From Streptomyces sp. A2-16 (GTDB lineage: Bacteria; Actinomycetota; Actinomycetes; Streptomycetales; Streptomycetaceae), in the NCBI RefSeq assembly GCF_018128905.1, contig NZ_CP063808.1, forward strand, positions 8,618,001-8,682,000: DNA of 64,000 bases, written 5' to 3'. Below are positions 41,670 through 50,564 of the stretch, piece after piece; the stretch's first letter is position 1; each line of letters starts with the position of its first letter. The position numbers and the translations under genes were made by a program. The notes beneath the pieces are model-generated. The model was not told the DNA's origin. It saw nothing but the letters and a program-made list of their open reading frames with translations, and ran no database searches.

Positions 41670-42086
41670 ATGCGCCTCACCACCCTGGAACAGACCGTCC
41701 GCGCCCGTCTGATCACCTCCGACCACCCGGAACTCCCGGTGCGTCCCACGCTGCGCTACAGCTCCGCCGAGCCGTTCGCCGTGCACATCGACTTCCCCGC
41801 GCACGTCTCGGCCGACGGCGAGGGCGTGACGTGGATGTTCGGGCGGGCGCTGCTGGAGGAGGGGCTCGGGACAGCGGCCGGGGAGGGGGACGTACGGATA
41901 CGGCCGTGCGGACGGGCCAGAACCGTCATCGAGTTCCACTCACCGCTCGGCCTCGCCGTGATCCGCTTCGGCACGGCCACCCTCCGCCGCTTCCTGCTGC
42001 GCTCCTACGACGTCGTCGAGCCCGGCACCGAGGACCTGGGCCCGGATCTCGACCACGGTCTCGCGGCGCTGCTGGACGAGGTGTGA
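41670..42086 (+). CDS. SsgA-like protein (sporulation/cell division)
   Basis: A 138-residue member of the actinomycete SsgA family (SALP), which guides septum placement and wall remodelling in sporulating hyphae. The family pattern is visible: RPTLRYSSAEPFAVHIDFPAH, VTWMFGRALLEEGL, GEGDVRIRPCG and a C-terminal RFLLRSYDVVEPGTE. The ATG at 41670 (MRLTTLEQ) is preferred to the longer frame. It is divergent from the ECF sigma factor. Which paralogue it is cannot be told. Confidence 0.9.
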   Translation: MRLTTLEQTVRARLITSDHPELPVRPTLRYSSAEPFAVHIDFPAHVSADGEGVTWMFGRALLEEGLGTAAGEGDVRIRPCGRARTVIEFHSPLGLAVIRFGTATLRRFLLRSYDVVEPGTEDLGPDLDHGLAALLDEV

Positions 42087-42237
42087 GGCGGCACTTGGCG
42101 GCAGGAGACTCGACAAGGGACTCGGGAAGGCGCTCGGAAGGGGGCCCAGGAGGGGGCTCGATTCCGCCCTGTGGGCTGCGGCGGCCGTTGTCAGAATGAG
42201 GACCGGGCGAGTTTCACGCTCATTCCCTGACAGGCGC

Positions 42238-42774
42238 TCACAGTTCCCTGGCGAAACCCGCGACCGCGTCGAAGTCCGGGGCGCGCAGGCCGACTCGGGG
42301 ATCGACTCGACGCAGCAGAGCCCGGCCGTCGTGGTGGCGGGCGACGAACTCCTGGTCTCTGTGGTCCAGTTCGTCGTCCAGCCAGACGAAGGGACGGCCT
42401 GCCGCGTGGGTGACGAGGTGGCGGGTCTTCCAGAAGGTGCCGTCCGGGCCGGGCACGAGTGTCGTGGGCCAGTCGACGACGGGGAGGGGCGGCAGGCCGA
42501 GGACGGGAGCGATGAAGGTGTTGGCCTCCTGGCGCCATGTGGTCGCCCAGACGAGGTCGTAGCGATCCGTCAGGGCCAGCAGTGCGCGTCCGTGGCCGGG
42601 GTTGAGCCAGACCCGCAGGGGCTTGACGGCCGACGGCGACAGGCCGGGGTGCTGGGCGATCCAGCCCTCGGGCTTCATGCGGTGGGTGGTGTAGCCCTCG
42701 GGACGGCGTTCGGGCCGGGCCGCGTAGGGGTTGAGGGGACCGTCGACGTCGAGGTAGAGGAGGGCGCGGTGCAC
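42238..42774 (-). CDS. HAD-like protein
   Basis: A 178-residue protein with a HAD-like nucleophile motif LYLDVDGPLNPYAA at the N-terminus, a Trp-rich middle (DLVWATTWRQEAN) and a motif IV-like FVWLDDELDHRDQEF. It matches a family of small HAD proteins common in Streptomyces with no known substrate. GTG 42774 has GGGGAGG about seven bases upstream. Confidence 0.78.
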   Translation of the reverse strand: MHRALLYLDVDGPLNPYAARPERRPEGYTTHRMKPEGWIAQHPGLSPSAVKPLRVWLNPGHGRALLALTDRYDLVWATTWRQEANTFIAPVLGLPPLPVVDWPTTLVPGPDGTFWKTRHLVTHAAGRPFVWLDDELDHRDQEFVARHHDGRALLRRVDPRVGLRAPDFDAVAGFAREL

Positions 42775-43113
42775 GCTGTCGCCTCCCCGGGGACCGGACG
42801 ACTGAGGTTCGGGGCGAGCATAACTCTCATGAACTGCGTTGCGCAGCGGCCGGGTTGAGCACCACGACCGGAGCCGCCGGCATCGGTCGACGTCACCTGC
42901 TACGGCCGCTATGGCCCTCTCGCCCCTGCCCCGGGCCCTGGCTCTGGCTCTGCCCCTGCCCCTGCCCCTGCCCCTGCCCCTGCCCCCTACGGACGCTGCG
43001 CGCGCTCGTCTGTGACAGCCCTGTTGCCGGAACTGTGGGCTCCGTCACAGCCGTTCGGTCAACGGGCTGCTGGACTCGGCGGGCCCGGGAAGGCGAGTGG
43101 TCAGGGGGCCGGG
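42775..43113. other. Intergenic stretch with hexamer repeats
   Basis: About 340 bases with no convincing gene. At 42953-42982 the hexamer CCCCTG repeats five times, preceded by CTGGCTCTGG units. Open frames across it are Pro/Leu artefacts of the repeat. Confidence 0.6.
42953..42982. repeat. CCCCTG hexamer microsatellite
   Basis: Five perfect units of CCCCTG. Repeat length would vary by slippage but lies in non-coding sequence upstream of a membrane protein gene. Confidence 0.85.
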
Positions 43114-43494
43114 ATGTCGTCGCTGATTCGGCGGCTGCGCGGAGTCGCCACGCTGGCGGCGTTCGTGGGGCTCGTCGTGTACATCTGGGGCTTGCTGCAT
43201 CTCGCCGGCTCGATCCTGGAGGCGGAGGACGGCGGCGCGAACTCCGCGCCGCTGCCGCCGTGCCGTGGGAACGCGCAGGTCGTCCATGTCATCGACTACT
43301 CGGTGAGCTTCCTCCCCCTCTCCTTCGACTGCGAGACGACGGGCGGTGGCAGCTACTCGGCCGGGGTGATCCCGGGGTACGTCAATCCGGTCGCCGTGGG
43401 CTGCGCCCTCGCCGCCGTCGGCTGTGCCGTCGCCTCCGCCTATATGGCGGAGTTGCAGCTGCGCGCCGGGGCACGCGAGGGCGGGGCCTCCTGA
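43114..43494 (+). CDS. Hypothetical membrane protein
   Basis: A 126-residue protein with two membrane helices: ATLAAFVGLVVYIWGLLHLAG and PVAVGCALAAVGCAVASAYMA. A loop with two cysteines (PPCRGNAQ and SFDCETT) lies between them on the outer face and may form a disulfide. The start at ATG 43114 (MSSLIRRLRG) is supported by a short GGGGGCC upstream. A longer frame to 43012 is possible. No family recognised. Confidence 0.55.
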   Translation: MSSLIRRLRGVATLAAFVGLVVYIWGLLHLAGSILEAEDGGANSAPLPPCRGNAQVVHVIDYSVSFLPLSFDCETTGGGSYSAGVIPGYVNPVAVGCALAAVGCAVASAYMAELQLRAGAREGGAS

Positions 43495-43507
43495 ACGGGG
43501 CGGCGGG

Positions 43508-43942
43508 TCAGCCCATCGGCACCAGCTCCGCCTTGCCGAACAACAGGGCGTAACCGGAGGGCAGTTGGGCCAGCACCCGGTCCACCAGCTCGTCGCCCAC
43601 CAGCTCGGGCAGCACGCTCAGGACCGAGCTGACGTGCCAGCGGGCCGTCGCCGGGGTCGCGTCCTCGAGCCGGCCGGCCACCGTGTCGACGAACTCCGGT
43701 GCCGTCAGGGGTCTGTTGAGCGGGATCCGGGAGGCGACAAGCCTGGCGGCCTCCTCGGGCAGGGCCCGGGCGAGGTCGACACGTTCGTCGCCGGTGACCA
43801 GGCCGCCGAGGGCGGACAGGACGACACGGACGACCTCTTCCGCCTCCGCCGCGGTCGTGTACTGCCCGGCGTCCCGCACGGCGTCGACGAGGACGCTCCA
43901 CCGTGTCGTACCGGTCGCTCGTTGCGCGCTGAGTGCGCTCAT
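43508..43942 (-). CDS. DUF2267 protein
   Basis: A 144-residue protein of the DUF2267 type: EAEEVVRVVLSALGGLVTGDERVDLARALPEE, RPLTAPEFVDTVAGRL, and SVLSVLPELVGDELVDRVLAQLP. The domain resembles PRC-barrel/ARC-6 partners found beside stress proteins, consistent with the Hsp20 gene directly upstream on the same strand. AGGAG lies eight bases before the ATG at 43942. Confidence 0.82.
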   Translation of the reverse strand: MSALSAQRATGTTRWSVLVDAVRDAGQYTTAAEAEEVVRVVLSALGGLVTGDERVDLARALPEEAARLVASRIPLNRPLTAPEFVDTVAGRLEDATPATARWHVSSVLSVLPELVGDELVDRVLAQLPSGYALLFGKAELVPMG

Positions 43943-44033
43943 GTACGGATCTCCTGGGGGTCGTTGCGCCCCCGCGGGCGGATGCCGGCCCGCGGGGGCG
44001 CGACTGCCTGGGTACGTTCTTCGGCCGCCGCGA

Positions 44034-44459
44034 TCAGCGGCTGATCTGCTTGCGGTCGCTGTCGCCGCCCGTGATCCGGATGCGGCGCGGCTTGGCCTGC
44101 TCGGCCACCGGGATGCGCAGGGTGAGGACGCCGGCGTCGTACGAGGCGTCGATGCGTTCCGTGTCGAGGGTGTCGCCGAGGAAGAGCTGACGGGTGAAGG
44201 AGCCAGTGGGGCGTTCGGCGACGATCATCTCCGCGCCCTCGGGGGCGGGGACTCGGCGTTCGGCGCGGACGTTCAGGACGTTGCGTTCGACGTCCAGGTC
44301 GATCGTCTCGGGGTCGACACCGGGGAGGTCGAAGTGGACGACGAAGTCGTCCCCCGACCGGTACGCGTCCATGGCCATCGCGGCGGGACGGTTGCTGGAA
44401 CCGAGGACCTGCTGCGCGAGCCGGTCGAACTCACGGAAGGGGTCGGTACGCATGAGCAT
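44034..44459 (-). CDS. Hsp20-family small heat shock protein
   Basis: A 141-residue chaperone that holds unfolding proteins. The start MLMRTDPFREFDRLAQQVLG is typical of Streptomyces Hsp18. The alpha-crystallin domain runs from about 40 to 130 (DLPGVDPETIDLDVERNVLNVRAERR, GSFTRQLFLGDTLDTERIDASYDAGVLTLRIPV). AAGGAG lies about ten bases before the ATG at 44459. A good promoter (TTGTCA, 18 bases, TATATA) is upstream. Confidence 0.92.
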   Translation of the reverse strand: MLMRTDPFREFDRLAQQVLGSSNRPAAMAMDAYRSGDDFVVHFDLPGVDPETIDLDVERNVLNVRAERRVPAPEGAEMIVAERPTGSFTRQLFLGDTLDTERIDASYDAGVLTLRIPVAEQAKPRRIRITGGDSDRKQISR

Positions 44460-44511
44460 CACAGTCCATCTCCTTTCCACAGACTCTGCGGTGCGATGCC
44501 CTACGCCTTCT

Positions 44512-44541
44512 TATATAGCTCGAAGCCAGGAAACTTGACAA
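44512..44541 (-). promoter_or_regulatory. Promoter of the Hsp20 gene
   Basis: On the - strand TTGTCA and TATATA are separated by 18 bases, close to the housekeeping sigma consensus and unusually AT-rich for this genome. It lies about 55 bases upstream of the Hsp20 start. The known RheA dyad TGTCATC/GATGACA was not found. CTTGTCAAG around the -35 is a small dyad that could bind a repressor. Confidence 0.6.
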
Positions 44542-44613
44542 GCCCCGACTCAGGTTCGGGTGACGGTCCTGATCCGGAGTTAGCCTCGGGACACATCGAC
44601 CGAGGAGGCAGAC

Positions 44614-44916
44614 ATGGCGAGGGTTCCCAGCGCGGTGGTCGCGGCGGGCGGGCTCGTCGGCGGGTACGGCGTGGCCCGCTGGACGAAGAAGCGGCAGCTG
44701 GGCGGGGCGGTGCTGGCCGTCGCCGGGGCCGCGGCGGCCCAGCAGTGGCGGGCGCGGGCCGGCTCGAAGGCGGCCGGGGCACTGTCGGCCGCGTACGTCG
44801 CCGCCTTCGCGGGCTCCCACCCGCTGGCCAAGAAGGTGGGCGCGTGGCCCGCGGTGTTCGGCGTGGCGGGCGCGGTGGCCCTGGCGTCGTGGGCGGTGGC
44901 GGACCGCAAGGCCTGA
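44614..44916 (+). CDS. Hypothetical membrane protein, Ala-rich
   Basis: A 100-residue protein with three or four short hydrophobic segments rich in Ala, Gly and Val (AVVAAGGLVGGYGVA, GGAVLAVAGAAAA, GALSAAYVAAFAG, AVFGVAGAVALASWAVA). GAGGAGG precedes its ATG. It is divergent from Hsp20. The function is not recognised. Confidence 0.6.
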   Translation: MARVPSAVVAAGGLVGGYGVARWTKKRQLGGAVLAVAGAAAAQQWRARAGSKAAGALSAAYVAAFAGSHPLAKKVGAWPAVFGVAGAVALASWAVADRKA

Positions 44917-44991
44917 GAGCCGCCGACCCCTGCGCCTGAGCGGCCGCCGACCGCTACGCCCGAGGGGCCCCCGACCGCCACACCCGAGAGG

Positions 44992-45363
44992 TCACCGGTC
45001 TCCTCCGTCCCGGTGGGTGAGCACGTTCACCACCCGCCCGTTCGGATCCCGGACGAAGAACCGCCGTACGCCCCACTCCTCGTTCCGCAGCTCCCGTACG
45101 ACCTCCGCGCCCGATGCCACGACCCGCGCGTACACGGCGTCGACGTCCTCGACCTCCACGCTCAGGTCGGGGACGACGGGCGCGGTGCGCTCCTCGGTGA
45201 GGAAGCTGATCTGGGCGGTCGGGTTGGCGGGTGAGGCCAGTGTCACGACCCACCCCATGTCCATGACCTCCTCGAAGCCGAGGAGGCCGTAGAAGTCGCG
45301 GTTGGCGCTCAGGGCCTCCCCGGACCTGACATGGATGTCGGGCATGATCCTGCGAATACTCAC
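44992..45363 (-). CDS. VOC-family (glyoxalase-like) protein
   Basis: A 123-residue protein with one vicinal-oxygen-chelate fold: RDFYGLLGFEEVMDMGWV, DLSVEVEDVDAVYARVVASG and RRFFVRDPNGRVVNVL. Members include glyoxalases, dioxygenases and antibiotic-binding resistance proteins, and this one cannot be placed. GTG 45363 has GGAG eight bases before it. Confidence 0.85.
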   Translation of the reverse strand: MSIRRIMPDIHVRSGEALSANRDFYGLLGFEEVMDMGWVVTLASPANPTAQISFLTEERTAPVVPDLSVEVEDVDAVYARVVASGAEVVRELRNEEWGVRRFFVRDPNGRVVNVLTHRDGGDR

Positions 45364-45450
45364 GGGCGCGGCTCCTTCGCTGTTCCTTTTCCGTTATCGA
45401 CCGTCCCACCCTCGCGTCTCCTGACCGTCCCAGCCACCGGCACGCGAGGA

Positions 45451-46869
45451 ATGACGTTCGTGACTTCGACTGCACAGATCAGCCGCCGCAGCATGCTCAA
45501 GGCGGCGGGAGCCACGGGGGTCGCGGTGACCGCCGCGACGGCCCTGCCCGCCACCGCCGCCGACTCCGGCTTCGCGCACCCGGGCCTGCTGCACACGCGG
45601 GCCGACCTGGCCCGTATGGCCGCGAAGGTGAAGGCCGGCGCCGCGCCTTACACGGCCGGTTTCGCGAAACTGACGGCCAACCGCCATGCGCAGAGCGGCT
45701 GGACGCCCCAGCCGCAGACGACGGTGTACCGGGGCGCGGGCAGCCCCCAGAACTACGCGACGCTCTACAACGACATCCACGCCGCCTACCAGAACGCCCT
45801 CCGCCACCACGTCGGCGGCGACGGCGCGCACGCCGACACGGCCGTGGCGATCCTCAACGCCTGGTCGGCGCGACTGACGTCACTGGCCGGGTCCGCGGAC
45901 CGCTTCCTCGCCGCCGGGCTCTACGGCTACCAGTTCGCCAACGCCGCCGAACTCGTCCGCGACCACCCGGACTTCGACCTCGCCCGCTTCCAGGAAATGC
46001 TCACCAAGGTCTTCGCCCCGCTCAGCGAGGACTTCCTGGCCCGCCACAACGGCGCAGTCATCACCAACTACTGGCCCAACTGGGACCTCACCGCCATGGC
46101 CTGCGTCCTGGCCACCGGCATCTTCTGCGACGACCGGTCCCAGGTCGCCCGCGCGGTCGACTACTTCAAGCACGGCGACGGCCTCGGCTCCCTCCGGCAC
46201 GCCATCCCCGTCGTGCACGACGACGGCCTCGCCGAGTGGCTGGAGGCGGGCCGGGACCAGGGGCACGCGCTCCTCGGGGTCGGCCTGATGGGCACGTTCT
46301 GCGAGATGGCGTGGAACCAGGGGTACGACCTCTACGGCCACGACGACAGCCGGTTCCTCAAGGGGGCCCAGTACGTGGCGAAGTGGAGCCTGGGAGGGGA
46401 GGTCTCCTACACCGCGAACACCCGCGCGAAGGGGGCGGTCGGGGGCTGGTCGGGCAGAGAGACGGCATCCGCGGCGGCCGGCGTCGACCCCGCGATGACC
46501 CGGCCCATCTGGGCGATGATCGCCAACCACTACACCAAACGCCGCGGACTTCCGGCGTCGTACGTCACCCGGATCGCGGCGAAGTCGGCGCCGGAGGGGG
46601 GCGGCGGGGACTACGGCCCCAACAGCGGCGGCTACGACCAACTGGGCTTCGGCACGCTGGCGTTCACGCGGGACCGAGCGGCGTCGGCCGGGGCCGCTCC
46701 CGTCCCCACGACCAGCGCGAGCGCCTCCTCGACGCCGACCGCCGGGCGGGACCTCGCCGCCACCGGTTCCTCCGACATCGTCGGGTGGTCTGCGGCTGCG
46801 GGGATCACTGCGGTCGCGGGGGGACTGCTTCTGCTGCGGCGGCGGGATCGGGTTCGGCAGGGGGAGTAG
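45451..46869 (+). CDS. Cell-wall anchored alginate lyase-like protein (LAxTG)
   Basis: A 472-residue exported protein. SRRSMLKAAGATG is a Tat signal, cut near ALPATAADSG. The body is an alpha-helical toroid of the alginate lyase family (LHTRADLARMAAKVKAG, NALRHHVGGDG, AVITNYWPNWDL, HDDGLAEWLEAGRDQGHALLG with catalytic His candidates, and CEMAWNQGYDLYG). The C-terminus carries LAATG, a hydrophobic helix and RRRDR, a LAxTG sorting signal for a class E sortase. A surface-bound polysaccharide lyase is a likely but unproven role, with unknown substrate. Confidence 0.85.
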   Translation: MTFVTSTAQISRRSMLKAAGATGVAVTAATALPATAADSGFAHPGLLHTRADLARMAAKVKAGAAPYTAGFAKLTANRHAQSGWTPQPQTTVYRGAGSPQNYATLYNDIHAAYQNALRHHVGGDGAHADTAVAILNAWSARLTSLAGSADRFLAAGLYGYQFANAAELVRDHPDFDLARFQEMLTKVFAPLSEDFLARHNGAVITNYWPNWDLTAMACVLATGIFCDDRSQVARAVDYFKHGDGLGSLRHAIPVVHDDGLAEWLEAGRDQGHALLGVGLMGTFCEMAWNQGYDLYGHDDSRFLKGAQYVAKWSLGGEVSYTANTRAKGAVGGWSGRETASAAAGVDPAMTRPIWAMIANHYTKRRGLPASYVTRIAAKSAPEGGGGDYGPNSGGYDQLGFGTLAFTRDRAASAGAAPVPTTSASASSTPTAGRDLAATGSSDIVGWSAAAGITAVAGGLLLLRRRDRVRQGE

Positions 46870-47481
46870 GGCGCCTATGGGGGTGCCGGGTTCGGTTGTC
46901 GGGCGGCTACCGGCCGGTGGGGGCTGGTCGCGCAGTTCCCCGCGGGCAGCTGCGCTGGGCTTGGGCCGGGCGCCTATGGGGGTGCCAGGTGAGGTGGTCG
47001 GGCGGCTACCGGCCGGTGGGGGCTGGTCGCGCAGTTCCCCGCGGGCAGCTGCGCTGGGCTTGGGCCGGGCGCCTATGGGGGTGCCAGGTGAGGTGGTCGG
47101 GTGGCTACCGGCCGGTGGGGGCTGGTCGCGCAGTTCCCCGCGCCCCTGGGGAGCTGCAGTGACCCAGCGCCAGGACGGGCCGTTCGCCACCACGGACCGA
47201 AGGCCACCTCGCACGCCACCACGAGCCGTTCGCCGGACCGCGCGGCACCACCAGCCGTTCGCCGGACCGTGCGGCACGGCGGGCCGCAAGCCGCCGACGG
47301 CGCGCAGGGGACGGGGTGGGGGGTGTCCGCCCGCAGCGGCCGGCGTCCGTTATCCAGACCAGACCAGGCAACAGCAACCGCCGGACCGAGGACGGATACC
47401 CCCCCCACCCCGGCCCCGACCCACAACGCACCCGCACGCGCTACGCACGCCCCCACCCCACCCGCACAGGCCGCCGCAGGC
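46870..47481. other. Intergenic repeat region
   Basis: About 610 bases between convergent genes. The first part is a 99-bp tandem repeat (separate entry). At about 47217-47275 a second, 30-bp motif (AGCCGTTCGCCGGACC) is present twice. The rest is GC-rich with Pro/Ala artefact frames. No gene is seen. Confidence 0.6.
46871..47150. repeat. 99-bp tandem repeat, about 2.8 copies
   Basis: Copies start at 46871, 46970 and 47069 (GCGCCTATGGGGGTGCC). The first differs near base 20 and the last is cut before GGGCAGC. Each contains GGCTGGTCGCGCAGTTCCCC, a motif that recurs elsewhere in this window (10921 and, inverted, 20785). Confidence 0.9.
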
Positions 47482-48936
47482 TCACGCAGCCGTGAGCGGC
47501 TTCGCGATGTCCTCCAGCGACCGCTGCTCCGCCCGCACCGCGAGGAACGCCGCCACCAGCCCCGCCGCACACATCAGCCCCGCCCCGATCTGGAACGCCA
47601 GCACCGTGTCCCCGACCTTCCCCGTGCTCGTGAGGTCGGCGAACAGCAGCGGCCCGCTGATGCCACCCGCCGCCGTGCCCAGCGCGTAGAAGAACGCGAT
47701 CGACATCGCCCGCGTCTCCATCGGGAACACCTCGGACACCGTGAGATACGCACTGGACGCCCCCGCCGAAGCGAAGAACAGCACCGCACACCAGCACGCC
47801 GTCATCGTGCCCGCGCTCAGCGACCCCCGGTCGAACAGCCACGCCGTCCCGAACAGCAGCAGCCCCGACAGCAGATACGTCGACGAGATCATCACCCGCC
47901 GCCCCACCGTGTCGAACAGCTTCCCCAGCAGCAGCGGCCCGCAGAAGTTGCCGACCGCGATGACCGCGAAGTAGTACCCCGTGTCCCCCGTCGGCACGTC
48001 GAAGAACTGCGTGAGGATCGCCCCGAACCCGAACGTGATCGCGTTGTAGAGGAAGGCCTGCCCGATGAACAGCGAGAACCCCAGCACCGACCGCCGCCGG
48101 TAGTCGGAGAACACCGTCCGCGCGATCTCGGCGAAGGAAACACTCCGCCGCTGGTGGATCGTGATCTCCCCCTCGGCCCGCGGCAGAGCCTCACCACCCC
48201 GCTCCGCCTCCACCCGCTCCTCGATCGAGGAGACGATCCGCTCGGCCTCGTCGTCCCGCCCGTGGATCAGCAGCCACCGCGGACTCTCCGGCACATGCCG
48301 CCGTACGAGAAGGATCACGAACGCCAGCACCGCGCCCAGCGCGAACGTCAGCCGCCACCCCACGTCCTTCGCGAAGAAGTCAGTGTTCAGCGCGACGATC
48401 GACAGCAGCGAGCCGCCCACCGCGCCCAGCCAGAAACTCCCGTTGATCATCAGGTCGACCCGGCCCCGGTACTGCGCCGGGATCAGTTCGTCGATCGCGG
48501 AGTTGATCGCCGCGTACTCCCCGCCGATCCCGAACCCGGTCAGAAAGCGGAACAGGAAGAACCACCACGACTCGAAGGCGACCGAGGTGAGCGCCGTGGC
48601 GGCGAGATACACGGCCAGCGTGATCATGAACAGTTTCTTGCGGCCCCACTTGTCCGTGAGCCGCCCCCAGAACAGCGCCCCCAGGCACGCCCCGGCCACA
48701 TACAGCGCCGCGGCGATCCCGGTGACCTGCCCGGAGGAGATGGCCAGCCCGCTCCCGGGTTCCGAGAGCCGGCTCGCGATGTTGCCGACGACCGTGACCT
48801 CCAGGCCGTCGAGGATCCACACGGTTCCGAGTCCGATGACGATCGTCCAGTGCCAGCGGGACCAGGGAAGCCGGTCGAGCCGGGCGGGGATGTCTGTCGT
48901 CACGGTGCGGCCGGTACCGGCCTGGGCGGTGGTCAC
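47482..48936 (-). CDS. MFS transporter (sugar porter/metabolite:H+ symporter-like)
   Basis: A 484-residue membrane protein with twelve predicted helices. The motif between helices 2 and 3 is GRLTDKWGRKKLFMITL, and ESWWFFLFRFLTGFGIGGEYAAINS and RRHVPESPRWLLIHGRDDEAERIV are typical of the metabolite:H+ symporter branch of MFS. A conserved cytoplasmic loop between helices 6 and 7 carries EERVEAERGGEALPRAEG. The GTG at 48936 has GGAGGGAG seven bases before it. It lies downstream of the DUF445 gene on the same strand. The substrate is not known. Confidence 0.85.
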   Translation of the reverse strand: MTTAQAGTGRTVTTDIPARLDRLPWSRWHWTIVIGLGTVWILDGLEVTVVGNIASRLSEPGSGLAISSGQVTGIAAALYVAGACLGALFWGRLTDKWGRKKLFMITLAVYLAATALTSVAFESWWFFLFRFLTGFGIGGEYAAINSAIDELIPAQYRGRVDLMINGSFWLGAVGGSLLSIVALNTDFFAKDVGWRLTFALGAVLAFVILLVRRHVPESPRWLLIHGRDDEAERIVSSIEERVEAERGGEALPRAEGEITIHQRRSVSFAEIARTVFSDYRRRSVLGFSLFIGQAFLYNAITFGFGAILTQFFDVPTGDTGYYFAVIAVGNFCGPLLLGKLFDTVGRRVMISSTYLLSGLLLFGTAWLFDRGSLSAGTMTACWCAVLFFASAGASSAYLTVSEVFPMETRAMSIAFFYALGTAAGGISGPLLFADLTSTGKVGDTVLAFQIGAGLMCAAGLVAAFLAVRAEQRSLEDIAKPLTAA

Positions 48937-48992
48937 GGATGGGCTCCCTCCTCGTCGAGCGAACCTCACGCGGGTGCCCCCGACCAGCCCGT

Positions 48993-50369
48993 CTACGCCC
49001 CCAGCGCCCGCGCCACCGTGTAGATCAACAGTCCCGCGAGCGAACCGACCACCGTGCCGTTGATCCGGATGAACTGCAGATCGCGGCCGATGTGCGCCTC
49101 GATCTTCTTGGTGGTGTGCTCGGCGTCCCAGCCGGCCACGGTGTCCGTGATCAGGGAGGTGATCTCGCGCCGGTAGGTGGTGACCACGTACACCGCGGCC
49201 CCCTCCACCCAGCCGTCGACCTTCGCCTGCACCTTCGGGTCGACGGCCATCCGCGCGCCCAGTGACAGCAGCGAGGCCCGCACCCGCAGCCGCAGCTCGC
49301 TGCGCTCGTCCTCGGCGGCGGCGACGATCATCGACCGTACGGCGGTCCAGGCGGACGCGATCAGGTCCTGCACCTCGCCGCGCCCCAGCACCTCGCCCTT
49401 GAGCCGCTCGACCCGCGCGCGGGTGTCGGTGTCGGACTGGAGGTCGGAGGCGAAGTCCGTCAGGAACCGGTCCAGCGCACCGCGCGCCGGATGGGACGGC
49501 ATGTCCCGCATCTCGGTGACGAACCGCAGCAGCTCCTTGTAGACCCGCTCGCCGACCTTCTTGTCGACGAACCGCGGGGTCCAGCCGGGCGCGCCGCCCT
49601 GCACGGCGTGCATGACCTGCTCGTCGTGGAGGACGAGCCAGTCGTGGGCCCGGGTCACCACCAGGTCGACGACCCGCCGGTGCCCGCCGTCGGCGACGAC
49701 CTTCTCCAGCATCTTCCCGATGCCGGGCGCGATCTCCTGGGCGTCGGCGCGCCGGGTGATCGCCTCGCCGACCACGGCCTGGACGTCGGAGTCCCGCAGG
49801 ACGGTCAGGGCGCCCCTGAGCGCGGCCGACAGCTCGGCCGTGACCCGGTCGGCGTGCTCGGGCTCGGCCAGCCAGGCGCCGAGCCGGCTGCCGATCCCGA
49901 CGGCACGCAGCCGCTGCCGTACGACGTCCTCGGAGAGGAAGTTCTCGCCGACGAACTCGCCCAGTGAGACCCCCAACTGGTCCTTCTTGGTGGGGATGAT
50001 CGCGGTGTGCGGGATGGGCAGGCCGAGGGGGTGACGGAAGAGGGCGGTGACCGCGAACCAGTCGGCGAGCGCGCCGACCATGCCGGCCTCGGCGGCCGCG
50101 GCGACGTAGCCCGCCCAGGGGCCCGCCCCGGAGTTGTGCGCCCACTCGGCCAGGACGTACACGACCGCCACGAGCAGCAGCAGTCCGGTCGCGGTGAGCT
50201 TCATGCGCCGCACCCCGCGCTGCTTCTCCAGGTCCGCCTCGCTGAAGGTGTTCATCGCGCGGACGGGCGAGGCGGGGGCGGCACGGCTCGCGGACGGCAT
50301 CGGTCCGTCCGTCCGCGCCCGTCGCTCCACGTCGGACGGTCCCGTGTCCTCAGGTTTCGTGCGTTCCAT
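48993..50369 (-). CDS. DUF445 membrane protein
   Basis: About 458 residues. After a disordered N-terminus there is one membrane helix (LTATGLLLLVAVVYVLAEW) and then a helix with AEAGMVGALADWFAVTALFRHPLGLPIPHTAIIP, the hallmark of DUF445. A long helical part follows, and a final helix (VVGSLAGLLIYTVARALG) closes it. The role is unknown. The ATG at 50369 is preferred to a GTG at 50399. Confidence 0.85.
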   Translation of the reverse strand: MERTKPEDTGPSDVERRARTDGPMPSASRAAPASPVRAMNTFSEADLEKQRGVRRMKLTATGLLLLVAVVYVLAEWAHNSGAGPWAGYVAAAAEAGMVGALADWFAVTALFRHPLGLPIPHTAIIPTKKDQLGVSLGEFVGENFLSEDVVRQRLRAVGIGSRLGAWLAEPEHADRVTAELSAALRGALTVLRDSDVQAVVGEAITRRADAQEIAPGIGKMLEKVVADGGHRRVVDLVVTRAHDWLVLHDEQVMHAVQGGAPGWTPRFVDKKVGERVYKELLRFVTEMRDMPSHPARGALDRFLTDFASDLQSDTDTRARVERLKGEVLGRGEVQDLIASAWTAVRSMIVAAAEDERSELRLRVRASLLSLGARMAVDPKVQAKVDGWVEGAAVYVVTTYRREITSLITDTVAGWDAEHTTKKIEAHIGRDLQFIRINGTVVGSLAGLLIYTVARALGA

Positions 50370-50564
50370 CCGCTCCACCCGTTCGGTGATCCTCCACACA
50401 TTGTCCCTTCCTGACCTACTCCCGGAACGGAACAGGAGTTCCCGGCGTCAATCCGGACGAGGGAACCTGAGGGGGTCACGTCACTTGTCCCCCGGTTCAT
50501 GCCTCATCATGGGTTGATCAGATCGGAGCCTCGGGCTCCCATCGCCCTAGGAGAACAGCACCAC

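Noticed and set aside
44485..44560. RheA operator for the Hsp20 gene
   Set aside because: TGTCATC/GATGACA was not found. Only a short CTTGTCAAG dyad is present.
46871..47150. The 99-bp repeats as a CRISPR array
   Set aside because: The whole unit repeats without unique spacers, and no cas gene is present.
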